A program made the position numbers and the translations under genes. A stretch of DNA of 56,378 nt, taken from positions 1 through 56,378 of the forward strand of contig CAZTFC010000011.1 in assembly GCA_964612075.1 (NCBI GenBank), given 5' to 3'. This DNA comes from UBA2219 sp964612075. GTDB taxonomy: Bacteria; Desulfobacterota; Deferrimicrobia; Deferrimicrobiales; Deferrimicrobiaceae. The notes beneath the pieces were generated by a model. That model was not told where the DNA came from. It did no database searches and saw only the letters and a list, made by a program, of their open reading frames with translations. Each line of letters starts with the position of its first letter. The stretch's first letter is position 1. Shown one piece after another: positions 1-8,711 of this stretch.

Positions 1-54
1 GTCGCTTTTGTAATGGACATCGAGAAACGCGATCATCCGGGCAATCCCCCCGGA

Positions 55-1320
55 CTATGCCGGCGGATCCACCCTGAACCCCGGGCGGGCGTAGAGAAGC
101 TGCAGCAGCCCGGTGTGCTGCTCGGCGAAACCCCCCTCGCAGAAAGACAGGTAGCAGTCCCACATCCGGACGAAGCGGTCGTCGTACCCCAGCGCGCGCA
201 CCTCGGGCAGGCGGGCGTGGAAGTTTTTACGCCACTCCCGCAACGTCCGGGCGTAATGGGGGGTGAAGTCCTCCAGCCGGACCAGCCGGAAGTCGGTCCG
301 CGCTGCCGCGGCCGCGGTCATCGCCCCCAGCGACGGGCAGCAGCCGCCGGGGAAGATGTACCGGTTGATGAAATCGGGGTTCTTGACGTACCACGCGTAT
401 TCCCGGTCCGGCACGGTGATGGCCTGGATCAGCGCCAGGCCGTCGGGCTTGAGACGGCGGCAGCAGGCCTCGAAGAAGGCCGGCAGGTGGCGGTCGCCGA
501 CCGCCTCGATCATCTCGATCGCGGCCAGCCGGTCGTACTCGCCCGCAAGCTTCCGGTAATCCTCTTTCAGCAGCGTGACCCGCCCTTCCAGGCCGGCGGC
601 CCGGACCCGCTCCCGCGCGAGGGAGTGCTGCTCCTCCGAGATGGTGGTCGTCGTGACAAGGGCGCCGTAATTCCGCGCGGCGTGGATGGCGAACCCGCCC
701 CACCCCGTGCCGATCTCCAGCAGGCGCGTCTCCGGCCCGAGCCGCAAGCGCCGGCAGACGCGGTCGAACTTGGCGACGGACGCCTCCTCCATGGTGCTGT
801 CTTCCCTCTCGAAGATGCCGCAGGAATACGCCATCGTGGGGTCGAGGAACAGCCGGAAGAGGTCGTTCCCGAGGTCATAGTGCGCCCGGATGTTGCGGCG
901 GCTGCCGCGGAGCGTGTTGTCGTTCAGCCAGTGCAGCACGCGGTGGACCGCCAGGGCGCCCCATGCCGCGCCGCCTTCCATCCGCACCTGGGCCTCCCGG
1001 TTCCGCACCAGGATCCGGGCCAGGGCGGGCAGGTCGTCGCAGTCCCAGAGCCCGTCCATGTAGGCCTCCCCGCCGCCGATGCTGCCGCCGAACGCCACCC
1101 TGCGGTAGAAGAGCGGGTCGTGGACGTGGATCGTGGCCCGCAGCGACGCGCCGGGCTCCCCGAAGTCCGCCGGCTGCCCCGCGTCGACCAGCGTCACCCG
1201 GCCGGAGTCGAACCGCGACAGCGATTCCAGGACCAGCGACCGGGCCACGCGATCCAACGGCCCGATCCGGGCCGGCGCCGCATCGGGATACCCGCCGCAC
1301 GCCTGTCTTCCGTTCCTCAT
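55..1320 (-). CDS. cfa: Cyclopropane-fatty-acyl-phospholipid synthase family methyltransferase
   Basis: A 421-residue SAM-dependent methyltransferase of the CFA synthase family. Known members transfer a methylene or methyl group from SAM to unsaturated acyl chains of membrane phospholipids at the inner face of the membrane. Visible motifs: YDLGNDLF (about residue 150), the SAM-binding LLEIGTGWGGFA (about 198-209), EMIEAVG, and the family C-terminal signature FINRYIFPGG. Length fits the family (about 380-430). The ATG at 1318-1320 overlaps the stop of the DUF1365 gene as ATGA, which fixes the start and implies translational coupling. It is the last gene of a minus-strand operon. CFA-like enzymes in such DUF1365/FAD clusters may make products other than cyclopropanes (10-methyl or furan fatty acids), so the exact product is open. 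Confidence 0.9.
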   Translation of the reverse strand: MRNGRQACGGYPDAAPARIGPLDRVARSLVLESLSRFDSGRVTLVDAGQPADFGEPGASLRATIHVHDPLFYRRVAFGGSIGGGEAYMDGLWDCDDLPALARILVRNREAQVRMEGGAAWGALAVHRVLHWLNDNTLRGSRRNIRAHYDLGNDLFRLFLDPTMAYSCGIFEREDSTMEEASVAKFDRVCRRLRLGPETRLLEIGTGWGGFAIHAARNYGALVTTTTISEEQHSLARERVRAAGLEGRVTLLKEDYRKLAGEYDRLAAIEMIEAVGDRHLPAFFEACCRRLKPDGLALIQAITVPDREYAWYVKNPDFINRYIFPGGCCPSLGAMTAAAAARTDFRLVRLEDFTPHYARTLREWRKNFHARLPEVRALGYDDRFVRMWDCYLSFCEGGFAEQHTGLLQLLYARPGFRVDPPA

Positions 1321-2093
1321 CTGTGGAATGCCCCCTTGGTAACGTTCATCTCCCCCGGGTGCGGATGATAGGGCACCCCTTTCAGCTTCAGCCGGAGCGC
1401 CTGCCAATAGATCCCCCAGATCACCATGCCGGTCATGAACGGCCATCGCAGCAACGCCCGGGCCAGGTTCCCCCCGGTGAGCGGGCGCCGCTCGAGGTCC
1501 AGCCCGGCCTCGAAGATCTTGTTCCCCTCCCGGAAGTTTTCGATCCGGGCCACCAGGCGCTCCCCCGGCGCGGAGAAATGCCAGCGATAGGCGATGTCCA
1601 TCGGCATGAACGGCGACACGTGGAATTCCTTGTCCACCGGGTACGAATAGCGGCCTTCGCGGTCCGGACCCTCCCTGGCGTCCAGCGCCCGGGCGTACTC
1701 CTCCCCCCAGGGGGTGTTGTGCACCTCGGCCACGATCGCCTCGAGCCGCTTCCCGTCCTCCCCGAAGCAGTAATAGACGCTGATCGGGTTGAAGCAGTAG
1801 CCAAGGTAGCGCAGGTGCGTCAGAAGGCGGACGGGTCCGGCGGGGCGGAAGCCGAGCTGCTCCCGCACCACGTCGCGGACCGCCGCGTCGAGGGGCCCGG
1901 GCCGCCGGAGGTGATCGGAGCGCCGAAAACTGGCCCAGTTGGGCTTTTCGACCGACCAGAGCCATCGGCCCTCGAAGACGCGGTCCAGCTCCGCCAGGTC
2001 GAGACAGGGCATGAAAATCCGGTACCGGAACCGGTGGCCGGCGTGGGCCTCGCGCCGATGCTCGACCTGCCCCACGTAGACGCAGCTCTCCAT
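1317..2093 (-). CDS. DUF1365 domain protein of the CFA synthase operon
   Basis: 258 residues beginning MESCVYVGQVEHRRE, with the family hallmarks HRFRYRIFMPCLDL near the N terminus and CFNPISVYYCF in the middle, followed by AEVHNTPWGE. DUF1365 has no proven reaction; it is very commonly encoded between an FAD-dependent amine-oxidase-like protein and a CFA synthase, as here, so a role in phospholipid acyl-chain modification is inferred from context. Its ATG (2091-2093) shares one base with the stop of the upstream FAD gene (TGATG), and its own stop overlaps the CFA synthase start (ATGA). The three proteins are therefore probably made in fixed proportion. Confidence 0.88.
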   Translation of the reverse strand: MESCVYVGQVEHRREAHAGHRFRYRIFMPCLDLAELDRVFEGRWLWSVEKPNWASFRRSDHLRRPGPLDAAVRDVVREQLGFRPAGPVRLLTHLRYLGYCFNPISVYYCFGEDGKRLEAIVAEVHNTPWGEEYARALDAREGPDREGRYSYPVDKEFHVSPFMPMDIAYRWHFSAPGERLVARIENFREGNKIFEAGLDLERRPLTGGNLARALLRWPFMTGMVIWGIYWQALRLKLKGVPYHPHPGEMNVTKGAFHR

Positions 2094-3337
2094 CAGAGCC
2101 CCTTTCCGAAGCGCCAGGCGACGGCCAGGGCGCTGTTCACGCCGTCTTCATGGAAGCCGTATCCCCACCAGGCACCGCAGTACCAGGTGCGGTTGACCCC
2201 GCTGATCTCGTCCCGGCGCTTCTGGGCGAGGAAGGCGCCTTCCGAATAGACCGGGTGATGGTAGACCATGCGGCGGACGACCCGCTCCGGGGCGATGGCG
2301 TCCGGATTGTTGAGCGTCACGCAGAAATCCGCCGGGGGGTCGAGCCGCTGCAGCTTGTTCATCCAGTAGGTCAGCGAGACGGCTCCCCGCTCCTCCCGGG
2401 GGATGTGAACGTTCCAGCTGGCCCGGGCCCGGGCCATCTTCGGGAGCAGCCGGCCGTCGGTGTGCAGCACCGTGTCGTTTCGCTGGTAAGGGATGGCGGA
2501 CAGAAGCTCCCGTTCCGTGTCCGTGGGGTCGGCCAGCATCGCCAGCGCCTGGTCGCTGTGGCAGGCCAGGACGACCTGGTCGAACCGCTCCGGCCGCCCG
2601 CCCCGGACGGCGACCTCCACATGGTCCGGCGCGCGCCGGACCGCCGTCACCGGGGACGACAGCCGCGCCTTCTCCCGGAACGGTCTCGCCAGCGGCTCCA
2701 CGTACTGCCGCGACCCCCCCTCGACCACCCGCCATTTCGGCTGGCCGACCAGGTCGAGGATGCCGTGGTTGACGAAGAAGCGCGCGAAGGCCGCCGCCGG
2801 GAAGCGGAGGAACCGCTTCGGGTCGGCCGACCAGATGGCGCTCCCGATGGGCACGAGGAACTCGTCGACGAACCGGGCCGAGAAGCCCTGCCGGGAAAGG
2901 TAGTCCTCCAGGGAGAGCGCCATGTCGCCGCGCTCGCAAAGCGGGCGAAGCCCGCGGTTGAAGCGGACGATCTCCAGGAGCATCCGCCAGAAGGAGAGGC
3001 TGGCCAGATTCCCCCGCTGGGCGAACAGGGTGTTCGGGGTCGCGGAGCAGTACTCCAGGCCGGTCCGCTCGCTGGAGACCGAGAAGCTCATCACGCTTTC
3101 CCGGGAACCCACTCCGAGCCGGTCGAGCAGCCGGATGAAGTTGGGGTAGGTCCGCTCGTTGAAGACGATGAAGCCGGTGTCGACGGCCCAGCTTCTCCCG
3201 TCGAGCGGAACGTCCAACGTGTTGGTGTGGCCGCCCAGGTAGTCGTTCGCCTCGAACAGGGTGACGTCGTGATCCGCGCAGAGAAGGTGGGCCGCCGTCA
3301 GCCCGGAGACGCCGCCCCCGACGATGGCGATCCTCAT
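2093..3337 (-). CDS. FAD-dependent amine-oxidase-like oxidoreductase
   Basis: 414 residues from the ATG at 3337, chosen because MRIAIVGGGVSGLTAAHLL is the typical Rossmann dinucleotide-binding start (GxGxxG) and reading further upstream adds only low-quality sequence. The following FEANDYLGGHTNT is the second part of the FAD fold seen in NAD(P)-binding protoporphyrinogen-oxidase/amine-oxidase-like proteins. This subfamily is a regular partner of DUF1365 and CFA synthase. By inference it carries out a redox step (desaturation, reduction or isomerisation) on the modified acyl chain. It is downstream of the DUF2177 gene by 16 bases and coupled to DUF1365. The substrate cannot be read from sequence. 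Confidence 0.85.
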   Translation of the reverse strand: MRIAIVGGGVSGLTAAHLLCADHDVTLFEANDYLGGHTNTLDVPLDGRSWAVDTGFIVFNERTYPNFIRLLDRLGVGSRESVMSFSVSSERTGLEYCSATPNTLFAQRGNLASLSFWRMLLEIVRFNRGLRPLCERGDMALSLEDYLSRQGFSARFVDEFLVPIGSAIWSADPKRFLRFPAAAFARFFVNHGILDLVGQPKWRVVEGGSRQYVEPLARPFREKARLSSPVTAVRRAPDHVEVAVRGGRPERFDQVVLACHSDQALAMLADPTDTERELLSAIPYQRNDTVLHTDGRLLPKMARARASWNVHIPREERGAVSLTYWMNKLQRLDPPADFCVTLNNPDAIAPERVVRRMVYHHPVYSEGAFLAQKRRDEISGVNRTWYCGAWWGYGFHEDGVNSALAVAWRFGKGL

Positions 3338-3353
3338 CCCGTCCCCTCCCCGC

Positions 3354-3770
3354 TCACCCGACCCAGTACGCAACCCGGGAGGAGAAGACCGTCGTGGCGG
3401 CACAGAGGAAGCAGCCCCAGCAAAGGTCCACCCAGACCATCCGGACCGGCCAGCGCTCCAGCGTGGCCATGTTGGTGAAGTCGTACACCCCGTACAGGAC
3501 CAGTCCGTACAGCCCTCCCCAGCCGATCGACGAGAGGGTCGCGTTTCCGGGGTCCACCCGCGGCAGGGCGAACAGCACCGCCCCCAGGGGAATCAGGATG
3601 TAGACCAGCGCGGCGGCCCAGTAGACCGGGAGGATCTCGTCCCCCCGCCGGCGGACGTAATGGCCCAGCTCGGCCAGGTAGAACCGCTTCGCCAGCCGAC
3701 CCAGCCAGAGGTAGTCCAGCAGGATGACGAAAGGAATAGAGAGCGCGAAAACGATCACGGACGGGCGCAT
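3354..3770 (-). CDS. DUF2177 family small membrane protein
   Basis: 138 residues beginning MRPSVIVFALSIPFVILLDYLWLG, with about four hydrophobic segments and the family-like stretches LDYLWLG, GLVLYGVYDFTNMATLERW and VDLCWGCFL. The start is supported by GGAGGCGCCC directly before the ATG. DUF2177 proteins are inner-membrane proteins without known activity. In several proteobacteria they are co-encoded with CFA-synthase, DUF1365 and FAD genes, the same company as here. It sits 11 bases after DUF1295 and 16 before the FAD gene. Function in lipid remodelling is inference. Confidence 0.82.
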   Translation of the reverse strand: MRPSVIVFALSIPFVILLDYLWLGRLAKRFYLAELGHYVRRRGDEILPVYWAAALVYILIPLGAVLFALPRVDPGNATLSSIGWGGLYGLVLYGVYDFTNMATLERWPVRMVWVDLCWGCFLCAATTVFSSRVAYWVG

Positions 3771-3781
3771 GGGCGCCTCCT

Positions 3782-4552
3782 TCAGCTTCGGGGCGGCAGC
3801 GGGAAAAACGCGCTGGTGCGGCGCTTGTACTCCTGGAAATCGGCCCGCCCTTCGTACCGCGCTTCCAGCATGGGAACCCCGGACACTTTCAGAATGAGGA
3901 AGGTGATGGCCAGAGGCCCGACGACCGTCTTCCAGCCGCCGGGGACGGCCGCCGCGACGAGCCAGATCCCCCACCACAACGTCACTTCCCCGAAATAGTT
4001 CGGGTGGCGGCTGTATCGCCACAATCCTTCGGTCATCAGTTTCCCGCGGTTCGCAGGGTCCCGGAGGAAGCGCGAAAGCTGCAGGTCGCCGACGGCCTCG
4101 AAGGCGAACCCGACGAGCCAGACCAGGGCGCCGAGGGCGTCGAGCCGGTTGAACGGCGAGGCCGGGGAGGCGTTGACGAAAATCACCGGAACGGCCACCA
4201 GCACCAGCAGCGCGCCCTGCAGCATGAAGACCTGGAGGTAGGAGCGGATCACGAACGTGCTTCCCCACTCCTCGCGCCACTTCCGGTACCGCGGGTCCTC
4301 GCCTTTGCCCCGGTTGCGGGAATGGATGTGCAGCGCCAGCCGCACCCCCCAGACCGCGACCAGGCCGGTGACCAGCAGGGCGCGCGGCGAATATTCCCCG
4401 GCGGCGACAAGGGAGACCAGCGCGGCCAGGATGAACCCGAGCCCCCAGGCCACGTCGGCTACGTCGTTGCGCCCGCGAACTTGGGAGGCGATGAACCATC
4501 CCGTCATGTAGATGAGCACCGCCGCGGCGGTGAAAAGGAAGATCCGGGTCAA
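3782..4552 (-). CDS. DUF1295 steroid-5-alpha-reductase-like membrane protein
   Basis: 256 residues, strongly hydrophobic, with the DUF1295 signatures DVAWGLGFILAA (about 30-41), RLALHIHSRNRGKGEDPRY (about 79-97), and the C-terminal LWRYSRHPNYFGEVTLWWG found in membrane reductases and methyltransferases of the 5-alpha-reductase/ICMT type. It probably acts on a lipid double bond using NADPH (family inference). The longest reading frame starts at a TTG at 4552 with no clear ribosome-binding site; an ATG at residue 16 (4507) is an alternative. It heads the second block of the lipid cluster after a 161-base gap below the reductase gene. Confidence 0.8.
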   Translation of the reverse strand: MTRIFLFTAAAVLIYMTGWFIASQVRGRNDVADVAWGLGFILAALVSLVAAGEYSPRALLVTGLVAVWGVRLALHIHSRNRGKGEDPRYRKWREEWGSTFVIRSYLQVFMLQGALLVLVAVPVIFVNASPASPFNRLDALGALVWLVGFAFEAVGDLQLSRFLRDPANRGKLMTEGLWRYSRHPNYFGEVTLWWGIWLVAAAVPGGWKTVVGPLAITFLILKVSGVPMLEARYEGRADFQEYKRRTSAFFPLPPRS

Positions 4553-4713
4553 GGGGAAACGAAGGCCGCCGGTGGAGCGCCGATGGGGATCGAGCGGGCG
4601 ACGAGGGCCGGCCCGCCGGTTTCCGTCATCCGTGCAGTGCGGTTATGCGTCCGCCTGGTTGCCATGAACCGTCCGCTGATGGAATCGACGCCCTGAACGA
4701 TACCCATTATCGC
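4553..4713. other. Intergenic gap inside the lipid cluster
   Basis: These 161 bases separate the short-chain reductase from DUF1295 on the minus strand. An ATG-initiated frame of about 52 codons crosses it on the minus strand (MGIVQGVDSISG...), ending at the TGA that overlaps the putative TTG start of DUF1295. It lacks a recognisable domain, and I do not call it a gene. The gap may hold an internal promoter, but no convincing -35/-10 pair was found. Confidence 0.35.
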
Positions 4714-5934
4714 CTATCGGACCGGCGAACGCCAGCCGGATTCCAGAGCGTACGACATGCAGCGCTCGAAGATCGGGTAACCGAAGCCGGGGCACCGGAC
4801 GCCGGCCCGCTCGAGCAGCGGCCGCGCGTTGGCCGCGTCGAAGCTCCGGGTGTCCCGCATGTAGGGCAGGTAGGGCTCGACGTATCGCTCGTACAGCGTC
4901 TCCAGGGCGCTGCGGGGCGAGGCCGCGAAGGCTTCGGGGCCGCAAGGGGCGATCCCCGTGATTCCGAAGAATCTGCAGGTGTATTCGCACAGCTCGCGGA
5001 TCCGCGTCGGACGGTCTCCGACGACGTGGAAGATGCCGCCGTCCGGCGCTCCTTCCATGATCGAGAGGAACGCGTCGGTGAAGAAGTCGACGGGGACGAG
5101 ATCGATGCCGCCCCCGTCCGAAGCTTCGATCCGAAGAGGAAGATGCACCCTGCCGTCGGGATCGATGCGCACGCCCATCTGCCCGGCTCTTCGCCCGTCC
5201 CCCTCTCGAAGGTCCTTTTCATAGAGCCCCTTGAGGAAGAGGGCCATCCGAACGGGGTGATACAGGGCGTTGAAAAGGAGGCTGCGCCCCGTCCCCGAAT
5301 CGCCGTACACGACGGACGGACGGTAGATCGACAGGCGCAGCCCCGCTTCCCGGCAGGCCGCCGTCGCCATCCGCTCGCCCCGGCATTTCGTCTCTTCGTA
5401 GGCGTTGTGGAAGCCGCCGGGCGCCGCGGGCTCCTCGGCGCAGCGTCCCGAGGCGACGCCCGCCACGAACGCCGTGCTCACGTGATGGAAGTAACCGGCC
5501 CCGCTCGCCGCGGCGGCTTCCAGCACCCGCGACATCCCCCCGACGTTCACCGCTTCCACCTCGGCCCGCTTCCGTTCCGAAAACGACGTGTCGGAGGCGC
5601 AGTGCACGATCTCGTCCGTCCCGCGGAGCAGCTCTCCGAGCAGTTCCGGCGCCACGCCGAGCCCGGGGCGGATGACGTCCCCCTCGACGACCCGGAGCCG
5701 CCGCCGCGGCTCTTCGGGGAGGCCGAACCAGTCCAGGAGCGCGCTTACCCGCGCCTCGGCCGACCGCCCGTTCCGCGACCGGGCCAGAAGGCACAGCCGG
5801 TACCCTTTCTTCAGGAGGGCGACCGCCAGGTGGCTTCCGAGGAACCCGGTGCCCCCCGTCAGGAGGAACCGGGCGGACCGCTCCGACCTCCGCGCGGCGA
5901 GCTCTTCCCTGGATATCCGCGCCGCCACCGTCAA
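4714..5934 (-). CDS. NAD(P)-dependent extended short-chain reductase (fatty-acyl/thioester-reductase-like)
   Basis: 406 residues with the nucleotide-binding TGGTGFLG at residues 26-33 and the catalytic Y178-x3-K182 (NAYEETK), with Ser152 upstream, as in extended SDR enzymes of the male-sterility/NAD-binding-4 type that reduce acyl thioesters or act on long-chain alcohols. Inferred role: reduction of an acyl or ketone group during lipid or isoprenoid modification. The start is a TTG at 5932-5934 whose last bases overlap the stop of the upstream Fe-S/FAD gene (TTGA), so it is likely translated by coupling. A GTG two codons later is the only close alternative. Confidence 0.8.
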   Translation of the reverse strand: MTVAARISREELAARRSERSARFLLTGGTGFLGSHLAVALLKKGYRLCLLARSRNGRSAEARVSALLDWFGLPEEPRRRLRVVEGDVIRPGLGVAPELLGELLRGTDEIVHCASDTSFSERKRAEVEAVNVGGMSRVLEAAAASGAGYFHHVSTAFVAGVASGRCAEEPAAPGGFHNAYEETKCRGERMATAACREAGLRLSIYRPSVVYGDSGTGRSLLFNALYHPVRMALFLKGLYEKDLREGDGRRAGQMGVRIDPDGRVHLPLRIEASDGGGIDLVPVDFFTDAFLSIMEGAPDGGIFHVVGDRPTRIRELCEYTCRFFGITGIAPCGPEAFAASPRSALETLYERYVEPYLPYMRDTRSFDAANARPLLERAGVRCPGFGYPIFERCMSYALESGWRSPVR

Positions 5935-7802
5935 TCGGCCCGCTCCGCGGGAAACGCCGGACGGTAGAGGAAATTCTCTTTCCTGGAGCAGCCCTGTGAA
6001 AAGACGTACTTCAGCGACATCACCCCTTTCGTCGCGGCCGCCGCCTCATCCAGCCACCGGTCGACTTCGGCCATCGCGCCGGCGACCTTGCGCCGCTCTT
6101 CCGGGTCGGTGTGGTCGATGTAGTAGTCGTACTCGAGGATCGCGCGCTTCCCGTGATCCATGGGGGTGAGGAAGCCGTAGTCGTGATCGAGCCGATGGGC
6201 CTGCGCGATCCGGGCGAAGCCGGCGAGGATCCCCCCGACGACCTCGACCCGGTCGAGCGGAACGTAGACGAGGAAGGCGATCATGTGCTTCCGGCGCGAC
6301 ATGCGGGCGCTCACGATCCGGAACATCGTGAGCCACACCATGTCCGTCATCTCGGGCCGGGCGTACAGCAGCGCGTAGGAAGCCCGCAGGTCCCCGCCGA
6401 CGCAACCGGCGATCGTATCGGGCGACGGGCGGAGGGCGGTTTCGACGAGCGGCCGCACTTCGGGGTCGCAAAGCAGCTCGCAGGGCGGCCGGTTTCCCTC
6501 GTACGCGCGGAGGATCTCGGGGAGCTCGCCGTCGACGAGGCGGGGCAGGCCGAGCATGAGCGTCCGGAACAGATCCCCGTCGATCACTCCGTCCGCCATC
6601 CGGCCGATCGCGGCGCGGCCGTGCGCGTCCGTCACGGCCAGCACCGCGTACCGGATGCCCAGGACCTCCGGGAAGAGCTCCTTGAGCTTTTCGGAGAGCT
6701 CCTGCGCGGGCGACAGGAACGTGGACAGGTAGTGTCCGCCGAGGACGGCCAGCGCCAGCGCGATGCGCCGCCGGGAAAGCTCACGGGCGAACGCGACCGC
6801 CTCCCCGAACTCCGAGAAGGGGACGAGGACCGCCTCCTCGTCGGCCGTGACCGGGTGCAGCTTGACCACGGCCCTCGTGCACACGCCCGGGGACGGCAGC
6901 ACCGCATGCTCGAACGCGTACGCGTTGGGCGCGTTTTTATCGTTGAGGCGGAAGAGCTTTCCGCCCGGCCCCACGAACTCCATGTCGATGAAGTTGTCGG
7001 CGGCCGTCCCGTAAACGTTCGACCAGGGGGAAAAGGTCCCCGTGCAGACGATGTTGCCGCAGACGGTGGCCGCCGGCTCGGCAGCGTTCACCCGGAAGCC
7101 GCGCCGGGCCGCCTCCCGCTGGAGCTCGAACGAGGTGACGCCCGGCTCGACGGAAACGCACCAGTTGTCGGCGTCGAACTCGATGCGCCGCATGCGGGCC
7201 ATGTCCAGGACGATCCCGTCGGTGAAGACGAACCCGAACACGCTGCTGCCGTTGCCCCGCGCGACGTACGGCAGGCCGAGTCCGTCGGCCAGCGAAACGA
7301 TCGCCGCGACTTCCTTTGCGGAGCCGGGAAGGACCACGCAGCGCGGCATCCGGGGGCCGGTCAGCGGGAACGGGTCGTCGGAATACGTGAACAGGACGGC
7401 GGGATCGTTGGTCGCCCATTCCTCGCCCGCGATCTCCCGCAGCCGCCCGAGGACGGGGTCCTCCGGGGGGGGATGAACGGGCTTGCCGTCCTCGAGATGC
7501 TTCCTTACGCGATCCTTCAGCGCCCGCATCACCTCCAGGGGACGCATCCCCGTCACGAAGTGGCACTGCAGGTCGCAGATGCCGCACAGGGTGCAGGTAT
7601 CGGCGGCGTCGACGAGGGCCGGAGTCACCGGAACGAGATCGTCCGCCAGGGCGCGGCACAGGTCCATGCGCCCCTGCGGATAGTAGGCCACGTAATGCTT
7701 CCGCGGCCCCGACGGGCAGATCCCCGTCCCGAGGTAGTCGATCCTGCACATCGCGTAATGCCGGCATTGGGCGGCCGTACGCCTCGCGCGCGGGTCGATC
7801 AT
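5931..7802 (-). CDS. Fe-S cluster-containing FAD-linked oxidase
   Basis: 623 residues. The N-terminal 80 residues hold eight cysteines: C13, C19, C29 and C49, then a classical CTLCGICDLQC (C70, C73, C76, C80), so a [4Fe-4S] cluster is near certain and a second possible. This is followed by a FAD_binding_4 (PCMH) domain: LPGSAKEVAAIVSLADGLG, then ARGNGSSVFG, as in GlcD/DHCR24/D-lactate dehydrogenase relatives. Having the Fe-S module at the N rather than C terminus is unusual for this family. The ATG at 7800-7802 overlaps the upstream methyltransferase stop (ATGA). Inferred role: a flavin-driven oxidation or double-bond reduction of a lipid or quinone-like substrate, passing electrons through the Fe-S centre. 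Confidence 0.82.
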   Translation of the reverse strand: MIDPRARRTAAQCRHYAMCRIDYLGTGICPSGPRKHYVAYYPQGRMDLCRALADDLVPVTPALVDAADTCTLCGICDLQCHFVTGMRPLEVMRALKDRVRKHLEDGKPVHPPPEDPVLGRLREIAGEEWATNDPAVLFTYSDDPFPLTGPRMPRCVVLPGSAKEVAAIVSLADGLGLPYVARGNGSSVFGFVFTDGIVLDMARMRRIEFDADNWCVSVEPGVTSFELQREAARRGFRVNAAEPAATVCGNIVCTGTFSPWSNVYGTAADNFIDMEFVGPGGKLFRLNDKNAPNAYAFEHAVLPSPGVCTRAVVKLHPVTADEEAVLVPFSEFGEAVAFARELSRRRIALALAVLGGHYLSTFLSPAQELSEKLKELFPEVLGIRYAVLAVTDAHGRAAIGRMADGVIDGDLFRTLMLGLPRLVDGELPEILRAYEGNRPPCELLCDPEVRPLVETALRPSPDTIAGCVGGDLRASYALLYARPEMTDMVWLTMFRIVSARMSRRKHMIAFLVYVPLDRVEVVGGILAGFARIAQAHRLDHDYGFLTPMDHGKRAILEYDYYIDHTDPEERRKVAGAMAEVDRWLDEAAAATKGVMSLKYVFSQGCSRKENFLYRPAFPAERAD

Positions 7803-8587
7803 GCCGTTCCCCCCCGGGGCCCCCGCCCCTCCGTCGCCCGTCCCGGCTTCACGCCGAGGTAGATGACCGCCAGCCCGTCCCACAGCCTCCTGAACCGGAC
7901 ATCCGTGAAACCATGCCCCCGGATCGTTCCGGCCACCTCCTCCGGCTTCGGGAAGACCCGGACGGACTCCGCAAGGTACCGGAAGGGCTCCCCGGTGCCG
8001 CAGATGATTCGCCCCAGGAAAGGCATCCAGAAGAAGGAGTAGACATGGAACAGTCCGGCAAGAAGCCGGTTCCGCGGGACCGAGAACTCGAGGATCATCA
8101 GCCGCCCCCCGGGAGCGAGGACGCGGAAGCACTCGTCCAGCCCTTTCCCGGGACGCGCCAGGTTGCGCAGGCCGAATCCCATCGTGACGGCGTCGAAGGC
8201 CGCGCCCGCGAAGCCCATCTCCTCCCCGTCGCCCTGGACGAAGGCGATCGCGCCCTGTTCCCCGCCCGATCCCGACGGTTTCCGCCCCGCCGTCATCATG
8301 GAACGGTTGAAGTCGCAGACCACCACCCGCCCGCCGGCGCCGACATATCGCGCCGCGACCTTCGCCAGCGCTCCGGTCCCGCCGCAGGCGTCGAGGACGC
8401 GGTCTCCCGGCTTCAGGCCGAGGAGGCGCACGGCCGCTTCCCTCCAGCGGCCGTCGAGCCCCAGGCTCAAATACCGGTCGGCGCGGTCGTACGTGCGGGC
8501 GATGGGATCGAAGTGCTCCCGGACCAGCCGCTTCTTCTCGGCCGCGGTGACCCGACTGTACCCGAAGGAGACGTCGTCCCCCGCCAT
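7799..8587 (-). CDS. ubiE: UbiE/COQ5-type class I methyltransferase
   Basis: 262 residues with the UbiE signatures: FDPIARTYDRADRYLSLGLD (25-44), the SAM-binding VLDACGGTGALA (64-75), and GFGLRNLARP, matching the GFGIRN motif of demethylmenaquinone/ubiquinone C-methyltransferases. A role in menaquinone synthesis is therefore possible. However, it is the first gene of an operon whose next members are an Fe-S/FAD oxidase and a reductase, translationally overlapping, so a lipid or isoprenoid substrate specific to this pathway is an alternative. ATG start at 8587; the divergent DUF255 gene begins 124 bases away. Confidence 0.82.
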   Translation of the reverse strand: MAGDDVSFGYSRVTAAEKKRLVREHFDPIARTYDRADRYLSLGLDGRWREAAVRLLGLKPGDRVLDACGGTGALAKVAARYVGAGGRVVVCDFNRSMMTAGRKPSGSGGEQGAIAFVQGDGEEMGFAGAAFDAVTMGFGLRNLARPGKGLDECFRVLAPGGRLMILEFSVPRNRLLAGLFHVYSFFWMPFLGRIICGTGEPFRYLAESVRVFPKPEEVAGTIRGHGFTDVRFRRLWDGLAVIYLGVKPGRATEGRGPRGGTA

Positions 8588-8711
8588 GCCCTGCCCCCCC
8601 GTCCCGGGACGCTCTTTCCAACAGGATACCCTCGGAAAAACCCCGGCGGCGGAAACTTCCGCGGATCCAGCTCATCCGAATCGTACAGGGGACAAAAAAG
8701 GAGGATTCCGG

